Positions 1 to 8,041 of a stretch of DNA of 64,000 nt are shown here, in pieces. The translations under genes and the position numbers were made by a program. This DNA is from Bacillota bacterium (GTDB lineage Bacteria; Bacillota; Clostridia; Tissierellales; Gottschalkiaceae): positions 62,001 to 126,000 of the forward strand of contig JAEZUY010000005.1 of NCBI GenBank assembly GCA_023420895.1, written 5' to 3'. The notes under the pieces were generated by a model that was not told the origin of the DNA, did no database searches, and saw only the letters and a list, made by a program, of their open reading frames with translations. Each line of letters starts with the position of its first letter. Positions within the stretch are counted from its first letter, which is position 1.

Positions 1-1
1 A

Positions 2-1024
2 GACAATCCTCTTGAAGCGGATTTAATAATAGTAGACGAGATGTCGATGGTCGACATACTTCTTATGAACTCTCTTCTTTCTGCAGTCAGCAGCGGAACA
101 AGACTGATTTTAGTCGGAGATGTGGATCAGCTTCCCTCAGTAGGAGCAGGAAATGTACTGAGAGATATAATAGAAAGCAGAACGGTAAATGTAGTGCAGC
201 TTGATGAGATATTCAGACAGGCTCAGGAAAGCATGATTGTAGTAAACGCTCATAAGATAAATCATGGAGAATTTCCAGTTCTAAATCAGAAAGACAAGGA
301 TTTCTTTTTTATAAATGAATTTGATTCAGATAAAATAGCTGAAAAGATTCTGGGACTTGCAAAGACTAGACTGCCGCGATTCAATCAGTATGATTCTTTC
401 AGCGATATTCAGGTTCTGGCTTGCGGAAGACGCGGAGCTGCAGGTGTAAATGAACTCAATAAGATTCTTCAGAAAGGTCTGAATCCTCCGAGAGGAAAGG
501 ATTATGAGAAGTCGGTCGGAGATTCTGTGTTCAGAGTAGGAGATAAAGTTATGCAGATAAAAAACAATTATAATACTGAATGGAAAATAATTGAATATGG
601 GAAGACAGTCGAAAAAGGTCTTGGAGTATATAATGGTGATATGGGATACATAAAAGATATTGATAAAGACGAGATGGAACTTACAGTGCTTTTCGATGAC
701 GACAGAGAAGTGAACTATCCTTTCGGAAAGCTTGATGAACTCGTTCTTTCATATGCAACTACTGTCCATAAGAGCCAGGGGAGTGAATTTCCTGTGGTGA
801 TAATGCCTATAACCTGGTGGCCTCCTATGCTCATGACTAGAAATCTTCTCTATACTGGAATAACGAGGGCCAAAGAAATGGTCGTTCTTGTAGGAAATCC
901 GAAGTATCTGAGGATGATGATAGAAAATGATAATATTTCTGAAAGGTATTCCGCGCTCGATGAAAAACTTTCTGTAATAAATGAATTCAGAGAGGAAGTA
1001 AAAGATGATTCTGAAGAAATTTAG
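2..1024 (+). CDS. RecD-like ATP-dependent DNA helicase, C-terminal part (5' end outside window)
   Basis: The reading frame is already open at the window start, so only the C-terminal half of the helicase is present. Visible superfamily 1B motifs are an early Walker B (IIVDEMSMVD), motif III (GDVDQLPSVGAGNVL), a UvrD-like motif V (TVHKSQGSEF) and motif VI (LLYTGITRAKEMVVLVG). This order is that of RecD/RecD2, which translocates 5'-3' on single-stranded DNA. RecD2 without RecBC is usual in Firmicutes, but the N-terminal region that would separate RecD2 from RecD is not in view. The last codons overlap the start of the comF-like gene, so the two are probably co-transcribed. Confidence 0.9.
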   Translation, partial: DNPLEADLIIVDEMSMVDILLMNSLLSAVSSGTRLILVGDVDQLPSVGAGNVLRDIIESRTVNVVQLDEIFRQAQESMIVVNAHKINHGEFPVLNQKDKDFFFINEFDSDKIAEKILGLAKTRLPRFNQYDSFSDIQVLACGRRGAAGVNELNKILQKGLNPPRGKDYEKSVGDSVFRVGDKVMQIKNNYNTEWKIIEYGKTVEKGLGVYNGDMGYIKDIDKDEMELTVLFDDDREVNYPFGKLDELVLSYATTVHKSQGSEFPVVIMPITWWPPMLMTRNLLYTGITRAKEMVVLVGNPKYLRMMIENDNISERYSALDEKLSVINEFREEVKDDSEEI

Positions 1025-1811
1025 GGATATGGTTGCGGATTCTATATTCAGAGAAAGAAATATCTGTTTTTTATGCGGGGAATACAATCCCTTCATAGAA
1101 AAAAATCTGTGCGGCAGATGCCGTGACAGATACAGTCTCATAGACAGCGATATATGCAGAATATGCGGAAGAAAGATAAAAGTTCATGAAGAAGGCAGAG
1201 ATTTCAGATGCTGTGAATGTATAGGAAATAAGAATCACTGCGACGGAGGAATTTCAGCTTTTGAGTATAGAGGCGGGATAAAGAATCTCATAGCAGATTT
1301 TAAGTACCGGGAAAAACTGTATCTGAAAGATTTTTTTGCAGAGGAAATGGTCTCAGTTTTAGAAAAAAGAGCCGGTATGCACAGCGTTTGCGATTATTAT
1401 GAAATAAGTATCAGCGGAGTTTCTGAAGGAATTTCAGGTCAAATGGATAAAATAGATTTCATTGTTCCCGTACCTATGGAAAGAAAGAGGAAGAAAAAAA
1501 GAGGATATAATCAGGCTGAAATTCTGGCCGGCAGAGTTTCAGCTTTTACAGGACTACCTTTAGAAAATAATATGCTGATAAGAAAAGAAGCTCTAAAAAG
1601 CCAGAAATCTTTAGGAAGAATTGAAAGGCAAATCAATATAAGAAATACTGTGGAAGTTTCACAGAATTCTTTTCCGGAAGGCAGGACAGTTCTTCTGGTT
1701 GATGATGTTTATACTACTGGAGCCACTGTTGATGAATGTGCAAGAGCGTTAAAAGAAAAAGGTGCCGGCACAGTCTATTTTCTAACTGCGGCCAGCACCG
1801 TATATATGTAA
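1005..1811 (+). CDS. ComF family phosphoribosyltransferase-like protein
   Basis: The 268-residue protein has a zinc-ribbon-like N-terminus with paired cysteines (CFLC, CGRC, CRIC, CCEC within about the first 75 residues). A C-terminal phosphoribosyltransferase fold follows, with the PRPP-binding loop VLLVDDVYTTGAT near residue 230. This is the ComF/GntX architecture; Bacillus ComFC acts in DNA uptake during competence, but the biochemical role is poorly defined. The ATG lies inside the end of the upstream helicase gene (20-bp overlap), which suggests translational coupling. A recD-like gene next to comF fits a DNA-handling operon; natural competence cannot be inferred from this alone. Confidence 0.85.
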   Translation: MILKKFRDMVADSIFRERNICFLCGEYNPFIEKNLCGRCRDRYSLIDSDICRICGRKIKVHEEGRDFRCCECIGNKNHCDGGISAFEYRGGIKNLIADFKYREKLYLKDFFAEEMVSVLEKRAGMHSVCDYYEISISGVSEGISGQMDKIDFIVPVPMERKRKKKRGYNQAEILAGRVSAFTGLPLENNMLIRKEALKSQKSLGRIERQINIRNTVEVSQNSFPEGRTVLLVDDVYTTGATVDECARALKEKGAGTVYFLTAASTVYM

Positions 1812-1828
1812 GCCGCAGAGTATGCGGC
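1812..1828 (+). terminator. Possible hairpin terminator after comF
   Basis: A 6-bp stem (GCCGCA/TGCGGC) with a 5-nt loop starts directly after the comF stop codon. The following T-tract is weak and interrupted, so termination is likely but not certain. Confidence 0.4.
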
Positions 1829-1860
1829 AGATATTCTATTTCTATAACTCAGATTTTATA

Positions 1861-2475
1861 CTACTTTATCCTTTTGCTGATCATCCTAGCAAGTATTATT
1901 CTGTTCATATTTATTAGAATAGGTTTTAAATTTTCGCCTATAATATTTTTAAGTCTCTTATTATCATTAGTATTCATTGAATAGTCCATATCAGGGATTA
2001 GAGTTCTGAGTTTTATAATTTCAACAGCAAGTTCATTCCATAATTCATAATCAGGTATAAGATTGTTTAAGTTTACAGTGGCATCTATTTTATCGAATTG
2101 GAAAGAAACTATAGAAATTCCTTCGATGAGACTGTCCATTCTCACAACTGCATTTGGAGTAATCTCTTCAGAAAGATTTTCAATGAGTATATCCACTGCG
2201 CTCAGCTGCTCCATTACAAAGTCATTGAATCCCATAAGACTTGTCATTATAGATTCTTTCACGCTCATAGAAACTACTTCCACATGTTTTATATCATCTA
2301 TATTTTTCTCAAGATATCCTAAAAAATCGTGTTTAACTGGAACACCGTCAACAATCATGTAGTCTATAAATCTTCCTGATTTATTAGCTTCTTTGAATAT
2401 AGCATATACTATATTTTCAAAATCGTCTTCAGCTGGATTGAACTCGAGTTTTTTATTTAAAATGTCTACTTTCAT
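1861..2475 (-). CDS. Hypothetical protein, 204 aa
   Basis: No family was recognised. The protein is acidic at the N-terminus, has no signal peptide or membrane segment, and looks mostly helical in its middle and C-terminal parts (about residues 75-204), ending in a basic tail (RMISKRIK). The start ATG follows a good ribosome binding site (GAGGGGAA, about 5 nt upstream on the minus strand). It is convergent with comF and divergent from pncB, so it is probably a single-gene unit. Codon use matches the neighbouring core genes, which argues for a real gene. Confidence 0.7.
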   Translation of the reverse strand: MKVDILNKKLEFNPAEDDFENIVYAIFKEANKSGRFIDYMIVDGVPVKHDFLGYLEKNIDDIKHVEVVSMSVKESIMTSLMGFNDFVMEQLSAVDILIENLSEEITPNAVVRMDSLIEGISIVSFQFDKIDATVNLNNLIPDYELWNELAVEIIKLRTLIPDMDYSMNTNDNKRLKNIIGENLKPILINMNRIILARMISKRIK

Positions 2476-2793
2476 TTTATTCCCCTCACAGATAAATATT
2501 TTACCCTTCTGTTAATAATTTATACCACTATATAATATCTTAACACATTTTAAATGATATATCCAAAAAGAACAAGTGCTGAAATTTAAGAGAATATATA
2601 TTTTTTCAGCAAAAAATACTGCAGAAATGAAGATATGAAAATATTATTAGGACTGAATATCGGGAATTGCTTATCGAACATTGTATTGACAGTATAGACG
2701 AAAACGAATATTTCTGATAGTATTAAGAAAACGGTTTTACAGAAAGAAGAAAGGAGAGGCTGTGCAGAGCTGAATGCGCAGCTGTAAAAAAAC
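2476..2793. other. Intergenic region between a hypothetical gene and pncB
   Basis: This 318-bp AT-rich stretch holds divergent promoters but no gene I can support. It contains an 8-bp inverted repeat (TGCTGAAA at 2577-2584, TTTCAGCA at 2604-2611) and a TTGACA-17-TATTTC promoter candidate for pncB. The purine-rich ribosome binding site AAAGGAGAGG (about 2749-2758) lies some 35 nt before the pncB ATG, further than usual. Confidence 0.5.
2686..2714 (+). promoter_or_regulatory. Candidate promoter of pncB
   Basis: A perfect -35 box (TTGACA, 2686-2691) is followed after 17 bp by TATTTC, a poor -10. Other -10 choices nearby (CAGTAT, TAGTAT) do not space better, so the assignment is tentative. Confidence 0.35.
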
Positions 2794-4245
2794 ATGAATA
2801 TGGATGATAGAAATTTATCTATGCTTGCTGATTTTTATCAGCTGACTATGGGAAACGGATATCTTGAAAGCGGAATGAAAGACACTATAGCTTATTTTGA
2901 CATGTTCTTCAGAAAGATACCCGATGGCGGAGGATTTGCCATAATGGCTGGTCTTGAACAGCTCATAGAATACCTTCAGAATCTTTCTTTTTCAGAAGAG
3001 AATATCAGATTTTTAAGAAGCAAGAAGATGTTCTCTGAAGAATTTCTCGATTATCTGAGAAACTTTAAATTTGAATGCGATGTATGGGCAATTCCGGAAG
3101 GAACACCGGTATTTCCGCATGAGCCTCTTGTAACAGTAAGAGGACCTATTATGCAGTGCCAGCTTATAGAGACTATGGTGCTTCTGAACATAAACCATCA
3201 GACTCTTATAGCTACTAAGGCTAACAGAATAGTGAGAGCCGCAGAAGGAAGAAATATAATGGAGTTCGGTTCAAGAAGAGCTCAGGGATATGATGCGGCA
3301 ATACTCGGAGCAAGAGCCGCGTATATAGGGGGCTGTTCAGGGACAGCATGCACTATAGCTGAAGAGCTTTACGGTGTGCCTGCTCTTGGAACTATGGCTC
3401 ACAGCTGGGTTCAGTCATTTGAAAATGAATATGACGCATTCAAGGCATATGCTGAAACATATCCTCAGGCCAGCGTCCTGCTTGTAGATACTTATAATGT
3501 ACTGAGAAGCGGAGTGCCTAATGCTATAAAAGTGGCAAAAGAAGTTTTAGAACCTATGGGAGAGAGACTTAAAGGGATAAGAATAGACAGCGGGGATTTA
3601 ACTTATCTTTCACAGAAATCTAGAGAAATGCTGGACGCCGCAGGGCTTGAAGACTGTCAGATAGTTGTATCAAGCGGTCTTGACGAATATCTTATAAGGG
3701 ATATAATAAGCCAGGGAGCACAGGTAGATCAGTTCGGTGTAGGAGAAAATCTGATAACTGCACAGTCTGCACCGGTATTCGGCGGAGTTTACAAACTGAC
3801 TGCTATAGAAAAAGACGGAGAAGTGATTCCTAAAATTAAAATAAGTGAAAATCCTGAAAAGATTACTACTCCTGATTTTAAAAGAGTGTACAGATTTTAT
3901 GATAAAGAGACTGATCTTGCCAGAGGAGATCTGCTCTGCCTCAGAGATGAAGAAATAAATACGGATGAAGACTATGTTCTTTTCCATCCAGTTCATACTT
4001 GGAAAAAAACTACGGTAAGCGATTATTATGTAAAAGAGCTTCAGGTGAAAATTTTTGAAAAGGGAGAACTCGTTTACGACATACCTATTATAGAAGAGAT
4101 AAGAGAGAAAGTTAGAAATGAAGTGAGAACTCTATGGAAAGAGATGCTCAGATTTGAGTTCCCTCAGAAATACTATGTAGATCTTTCTAAGAAATTATGG
4201 ACTAAAAAAATGAAGATGCTCGGGGGCAATACTGAACAGTATTAA
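2794..4245 (+). CDS. pncB: Nicotinate phosphoribosyltransferase
   Basis: The 483-residue protein makes nicotinate mononucleotide from nicotinate and PRPP, the first step of NAD salvage (Preiss-Handler pathway). The N-terminus (LSMLADFYQLTMGNGYLESG) is the family hallmark. The central part has the conserved FGSRRAQGYDAA segment near residue 155, a GTMAHSW motif with the catalytic-loop histidine, and IRIDSGDL. Length is normal for the Gram-positive form. The frame has a stop just upstream (TAA at 2785), so translation starts at ATG 2794 or ATG 2800. The strong purine-rich site is about 35 nt upstream, leaving the real initiation signal unclear. Confidence 0.95.
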   Translation: MNMDDRNLSMLADFYQLTMGNGYLESGMKDTIAYFDMFFRKIPDGGGFAIMAGLEQLIEYLQNLSFSEENIRFLRSKKMFSEEFLDYLRNFKFECDVWAIPEGTPVFPHEPLVTVRGPIMQCQLIETMVLLNINHQTLIATKANRIVRAAEGRNIMEFGSRRAQGYDAAILGARAAYIGGCSGTACTIAEELYGVPALGTMAHSWVQSFENEYDAFKAYAETYPQASVLLVDTYNVLRSGVPNAIKVAKEVLEPMGERLKGIRIDSGDLTYLSQKSREMLDAAGLEDCQIVVSSGLDEYLIRDIISQGAQVDQFGVGENLITAQSAPVFGGVYKLTAIEKDGEVIPKIKISENPEKITTPDFKRVYRFYDKETDLARGDLLCLRDEEINTDEDYVLFHPVHTWKKTTVSDYYVKELQVKIFEKGELVYDIPIIEEIREKVRNEVRTLWKEMLRFEFPQKYYVDLSKKLWTKKMKMLGGNTEQY

Positions 4246-4270
4246 TTTTATATTAATTTTAAATTTTCTA

Positions 4271-4332
4271 TGTTAAAATTTCTAATCTATGGGTATAATT
4301 ATAGAGAACATATAACAAACACATAGATTAGA
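4271..4332 (+). promoter_or_regulatory. hpf promoter region with 11-bp perfect inverted repeat
   Basis: An extended -10 element (TGTTAAAAT, 4271-4279) precedes a perfect 11-bp inverted repeat: TCTAATCTATG at 4281-4291 and CATAGATTAGA at 4322-4332, separated by 30 bp that contain a second -10-like TATAAT (4294-4299). Depending on which -10 is used, the repeat is an operator around the promoter or a hairpin near the 5' end of the transcript. Confidence 0.5.
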
Positions 4333-4401
4333 CAGTAAATAAATTACTTAAAATATTTGGTGTAAATTGTTTAATAGAAGTATTGAGAGGAGTTGTATAA
4401 A

Positions 4402-4935
4402 ATGATTTATACATTAGTAGGAAGAAACGTAGATATAACAGACGCACTAGACAATATAGTGGACAAGAAATTAGCGAGACTGGACAAGTACTTCCAGGAA
4501 GATGCGGAAGCGAGCGTTACAATGAGCGTTCAGAAGAACAGTCAAATAGTTGAAATAACTATACCTCTAAAAGGAGGAAGCATCGTTAGAGCAGAAGAAA
4601 GCACTGACGATATGTATACTTCTTTAGATAAAGCTATAGATATTCTTGAAAGACAAATCAGAAAACACAAAGAAAAAATACAAGATAAGAAGAGCATGGA
4701 CACTATAAGATTTGAAAATATAGAGCCTCTTTCAGAAGAAGAAAAAGGGGAAGAACAAAAAATAGTTAAAGTTAAGAGATTCCCTATAAAACCTATGAGT
4801 GAAGAAGAAGCTATACTTCAAATGGAACTTATAGGACACGCGTTCTTCGTGTTTGAAAATGCTGAGACAGGAGACGCTAACGTAGTTTATAAGAGAAAAG
4901 ACGGAAACTACGGTCTAATAGAACCTCAATATTAA
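4402..4935 (+). CDS. hpf: Ribosome hibernation promoting factor, long form
   Basis: This 177-residue protein has an N-terminal S30AE/YfiA domain (about 1-100, beginning MIYTLVGRNVDITDAL) that sits in the mRNA/tRNA channel of idle ribosomes. A linker of about 20-25 residues leads to the C-terminal dimerisation domain (about 120-177, KRFPIKPMSEEEAILQMELI), which joins two 70S ribosomes into 100S particles. The long form is typical of Firmicutes. ATG 4402 is preferred because GAGAGGAG ends 9 nt upstream, whereas the in-frame TTG at 4393 would touch it. The gene stands alone between an inverted repeat and a strong terminator. Confidence 0.95.
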   Translation: MIYTLVGRNVDITDALDNIVDKKLARLDKYFQEDAEASVTMSVQKNSQIVEITIPLKGGSIVRAEESTDDMYTSLDKAIDILERQIRKHKEKIQDKKSMDTIRFENIEPLSEEEKGEEQKIVKVKRFPIKPMSEEEAILQMELIGHAFFVFENAETGDANVVYKRKDGNYGLIEPQY

Positions 4936-4975
4936 TAAGAACACATTCAGCGGGAAATGCTGATTCAATAAATTA

Positions 4976-5007
4976 GGCCGGCGGAAATATTATCCGCCGG
5001 CCTTTTT
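4976..5007 (+). terminator. Strong intrinsic terminator of hpf
   Basis: A perfect 10-bp GC-rich stem (GGCCGGCGGA/TCCGCCGGCC) with a 7-nt loop is followed by TTTTT. Confidence 0.95.
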
Positions 5008-5201
5008 GCGTTTTATATAATATTAATGAACTTGTATAAGACAGTTCATAGTGATAAAATATACTATATTAGGCGTACTATGCTATGAAATAAATAGTTT
5101 AGAATAATTTGCAGATAATATAGATAAAGTTAAAACTTTAATATGAAATAAAAGAGTCAAGACAATGTTCAAGAAATATTAATGAACTAGGAAGGAGAAA
5201 G

Positions 5202-5273
5202 TTGCCGGAAAGCTCGGAACATTGCAAAATCAGCATAAAGTTTAGATTGGCCGATTTTACGGATTTCTGGTGA
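5202..5273 (+). CDS. Possible 23-codon leader peptide upstream of secA
   Basis: A short frame begins with TTG at 5202, just after AAGGAGAAA, and runs 23 codons to a TGA at 5271-5273. The stop overlaps the GTG at 5270 that is in frame with secA (GTGA overlap), and the secA-consensus TTG is 12 nt further on. The peptide (MPESSEHCKI...DFW) has no signal sequence and resembles no known arrest peptide. The layout would couple secA translation to translation of the leader, in a position comparable to secM in enterobacteria. The spacing from GGAG to TTG is short (4 nt), so it may be fortuitous. Confidence 0.3.
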   Translation: MPESSEHCKISIKFRLADFTDFW

Positions 5274-5284
5274 CGGTGGAATTA

Positions 5285-8020
5285 TTGGGACTATTAGAGA
5301 AAATTCTGGGTTCTTATAGTGACAGAGAGCTGAAAAGAATAAGACCCACAGTTAGAAAAATAATGGAATTAGATGATGAAATGTCAAAGCTTTCAGATGA
5401 AGAGCTTAAAAATAAAACTCCGGAATTCAAGAAAAGAATTGAAGAGGGCGAAACTCTGGACGATCTTTTAGTAGAAGCTTTCGCAGTTATGAGAGAAGCG
5501 GCTTACAGAGTTCTTGGAATGAAGCACTACGAAGTTCAGATAATCGGGGGTATCATTCTTCACCAGGGAAGAATAGCAGAGATGAAGACAGGGGAAGGTA
5601 AAACGCTAGTTGCAACTCTTCCTGTCTATCTTAATGCGCTCTCAGGAAAGGGAGTTCACGTTGTAACTGTCAACGACTACCTTGCAAAAAGGGATAAAGA
5701 GTGGATGGCTAAAGTCTACAATTTCCTTGGACTTTCAGTAGGATGCATACTTCATGATATGGATAATAATGAGAGAAGAGCCGCTTATGCAGCGGATATC
5801 ACCTATGGAACGAATAATGAGTACGGATTCGACTATCTGAGAGACAATATGGTTGTATATAAGTCAGAAAAAGTTCAGAGAGAGCTTAACTACGCTATAG
5901 TCGATGAGGTCGACTCAATTCTTATAGACGAAGCAAGAACACCTCTTATAATATCAGGAGCAGGAGATAAATCCACAGAGCTTTACAATGTAGCTGACAG
6001 ATTCGTAAGAACTCTTGAAGGAAGAATAATAGATCCTCAGGAAAAGAAGGACATGCTTTTTGAAAGAGAATATAAAATTGAAGATGTTGATTTTGTTGTA
6101 GACGAAAAAGCGAAAGCGGTAAACCTTACTGAAAAAGGGGTTGGAAAAGCTGAGAAATACTTCTCGGTAGAAAACCTTTCAGACCCTGAAAATATGGAGC
6201 TTCTTCACCATATAAACCAGGCGCTTAAAGCGAACAACATAATGAAACTCGATATAGACTACGTTGTTGCAGACGGTGAAATTCTTATAGTGGACGAGTT
6301 CACTGGGAGAATAATGTACGGAAGAAGATACAGCGAAGGTCTTCACCAGGCAATAGAGGCAAAAGAAGGTCTTGAAGTTAAGAGAGAATCAAAAACTCTT
6401 GCGACTATAACTTTCCAGAACTATTTCAGAATGTACAATAAACTTTCAGGTATGACTGGTACTGCGAAGACAGAGGAAAGAGAGTTTAGAGATATATATA
6501 AAGTGGACGTTATAGAAATACCGACTAACAAGCCGGTAGCGAGAATAGACCATCCGGATGTGGTTTACAAGAACATAAAAGCTAAGCTGAATGCTGTAGT
6601 TGAAGAAATCGTTGAGAAGAATAAAATAGGTCAGCCTGTTCTTGTCGGAACTATATCTATAGAGATGTCAGAGCTGCTTTCTTCGCTTCTTAAGAGAAAA
6701 GGAGTAAAACACGAAGTTCTTAATGCCAAGCACCACGCAAGAGAGGCTGAAATAGTTGCTCAGGCAGGAAGATTCGGAGCAGTCACTATAGCTACAAATA
6801 TGGCCGGACGTGGTACCGACATAATTCTTGGAGGAAACCCTTCTTTCATGGCTAAGACTGAAATGAAGAAAAAAGGCTACAGTGATGAACTTATAAATCA
6901 GGCGGACACTTACTACGATACTGATGATGAAGAAATTCTTGAAGCTAGAAGAGTCTATGACGAAATTCTAAGCGAAAAGAAAGCAATAGTTGCAGAACAG
7001 AGTGAAAAAGTTAAAGAAGTCGGAGGACTTCACATAATAGGTACTGAAAGACACGAAACCAGACGTATAGACAACCAGTTAAGAGGTCGTGCGGGACGTC
7101 AGGGAGACGTAGGTTCTTCTAAATTCTTCGTTTCGCTTGAAGATGATTTAATGAGACTTTTCGGAAGCGAAAGAATACAGGGAGTAGTTGAAAAACTCGG
7201 TATGGAAGATGATGAACCACTTGAAGCGAGAATGCTTTCAAAATCTATAGAAAGTGCACAGAGAAAAGTTGAAGGAAACAACTTCAGTATAAGAAAGCAC
7301 GTTCTTCAGTATGACGACGTAATGAATAAACAGAGAGAGGTAATCTACGGAGAGAGACAGAAAGTTCTTGAAGGAGAAGACCTTGGAAATGAAATAAGAA
7401 ATATGATAAATCAGCTTATAGAAGAAGCGGTAGAGAGATACACTGCTGAAGGAAAATATCCTGAAGAGTGGGATTTAGCAGGACTTGAAGCATATCTTAA
7501 ATCAATAATACCGTTCGATGAGTCTGAAAAAATTGATGATATAGAAAATATAACAAAAAATAGACTTGAAGATGAACTTAAAGAGAAAGCTCATGAAATT
7601 TACGATGAAAAAGAGCAGAATATAGGTTCAGAACAGATGAGAGAAATTGAAAGAGTTATCCTTCTGAGAGTGGTTGACACTAAATGGATGGACCATATAG
7701 ATGCTATGGATCAGCTTAAACAGGGTATAGGTCTAAGAGCTATGGGACAGCAGGACCCGGTTAGAGCTTATCAGATAGAAGGATACGACATGTTCGAGGA
7801 AATGACTGACAGCATACAGGAAGACACTCTTAGAAATCTGTTCCATATTCAGGTTAATGAAAGAGTTGAGAGAGAACAGGTTGCAGAGCCTATAAGAACT
7901 AACTCTCCTGAAGACAGTGAAAAGAATCCTGTAACTCTTGGAGAAAAAGTAGGAAGAAACGATCCTTGTCCTTGCGGAAGCGGTAAAAAATATAAGAAAT
8001 GCTGCGGAAGAGACGAATAA
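5285..8020 (+). CDS. secA: Preprotein translocase ATPase SecA
   Basis: SecA is the ATPase that drives unfolded secretory proteins through SecYEG. The protein has the N-terminal motif MGLLEKILGSYSDRE, a Walker A (MKTGEGKT) near residue 100, Walker B DEVDSILIDEARTP near 205, the preprotein cross-linking and helicase-like domains (NMAGRGTDIILGG), and a C-terminal zinc-binding SEC-C motif (CPCGSGKKYKKCC). TTG 5285 gives the family N-terminus (911 aa) and has GGTGGA just upstream; GTG 5270 would add five residues and overlaps the stop of a small leader frame. prfB follows after 21 bp, the common secA-prfB order of Firmicutes. Confidence 0.97.
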   Translation: MGLLEKILGSYSDRELKRIRPTVRKIMELDDEMSKLSDEELKNKTPEFKKRIEEGETLDDLLVEAFAVMREAAYRVLGMKHYEVQIIGGIILHQGRIAEMKTGEGKTLVATLPVYLNALSGKGVHVVTVNDYLAKRDKEWMAKVYNFLGLSVGCILHDMDNNERRAAYAADITYGTNNEYGFDYLRDNMVVYKSEKVQRELNYAIVDEVDSILIDEARTPLIISGAGDKSTELYNVADRFVRTLEGRIIDPQEKKDMLFEREYKIEDVDFVVDEKAKAVNLTEKGVGKAEKYFSVENLSDPENMELLHHINQALKANNIMKLDIDYVVADGEILIVDEFTGRIMYGRRYSEGLHQAIEAKEGLEVKRESKTLATITFQNYFRMYNKLSGMTGTAKTEEREFRDIYKVDVIEIPTNKPVARIDHPDVVYKNIKAKLNAVVEEIVEKNKIGQPVLVGTISIEMSELLSSLLKRKGVKHEVLNAKHHAREAEIVAQAGRFGAVTIATNMAGRGTDIILGGNPSFMAKTEMKKKGYSDELINQADTYYDTDDEEILEARRVYDEILSEKKAIVAEQSEKVKEVGGLHIIGTERHETRRIDNQLRGRAGRQGDVGSSKFFVSLEDDLMRLFGSERIQGVVEKLGMEDDEPLEARMLSKSIESAQRKVEGNNFSIRKHVLQYDDVMNKQREVIYGERQKVLEGEDLGNEIRNMINQLIEEAVERYTAEGKYPEEWDLAGLEAYLKSIIPFDESEKIDDIENITKNRLEDELKEKAHEIYDEKEQNIGSEQMREIERVILLRVVDTKWMDHIDAMDQLKQGIGLRAMGQQDPVRAYQIEGYDMFEEMTDSIQEDTLRNLFHIQVNERVEREQVAEPIRTNSPEDSEKNPVTLGEKVGRNDPCPCGSGKKYKKCCGRDE

Positions 8021-8041
8021 TTTTAAATTTGGGGCGATTCT

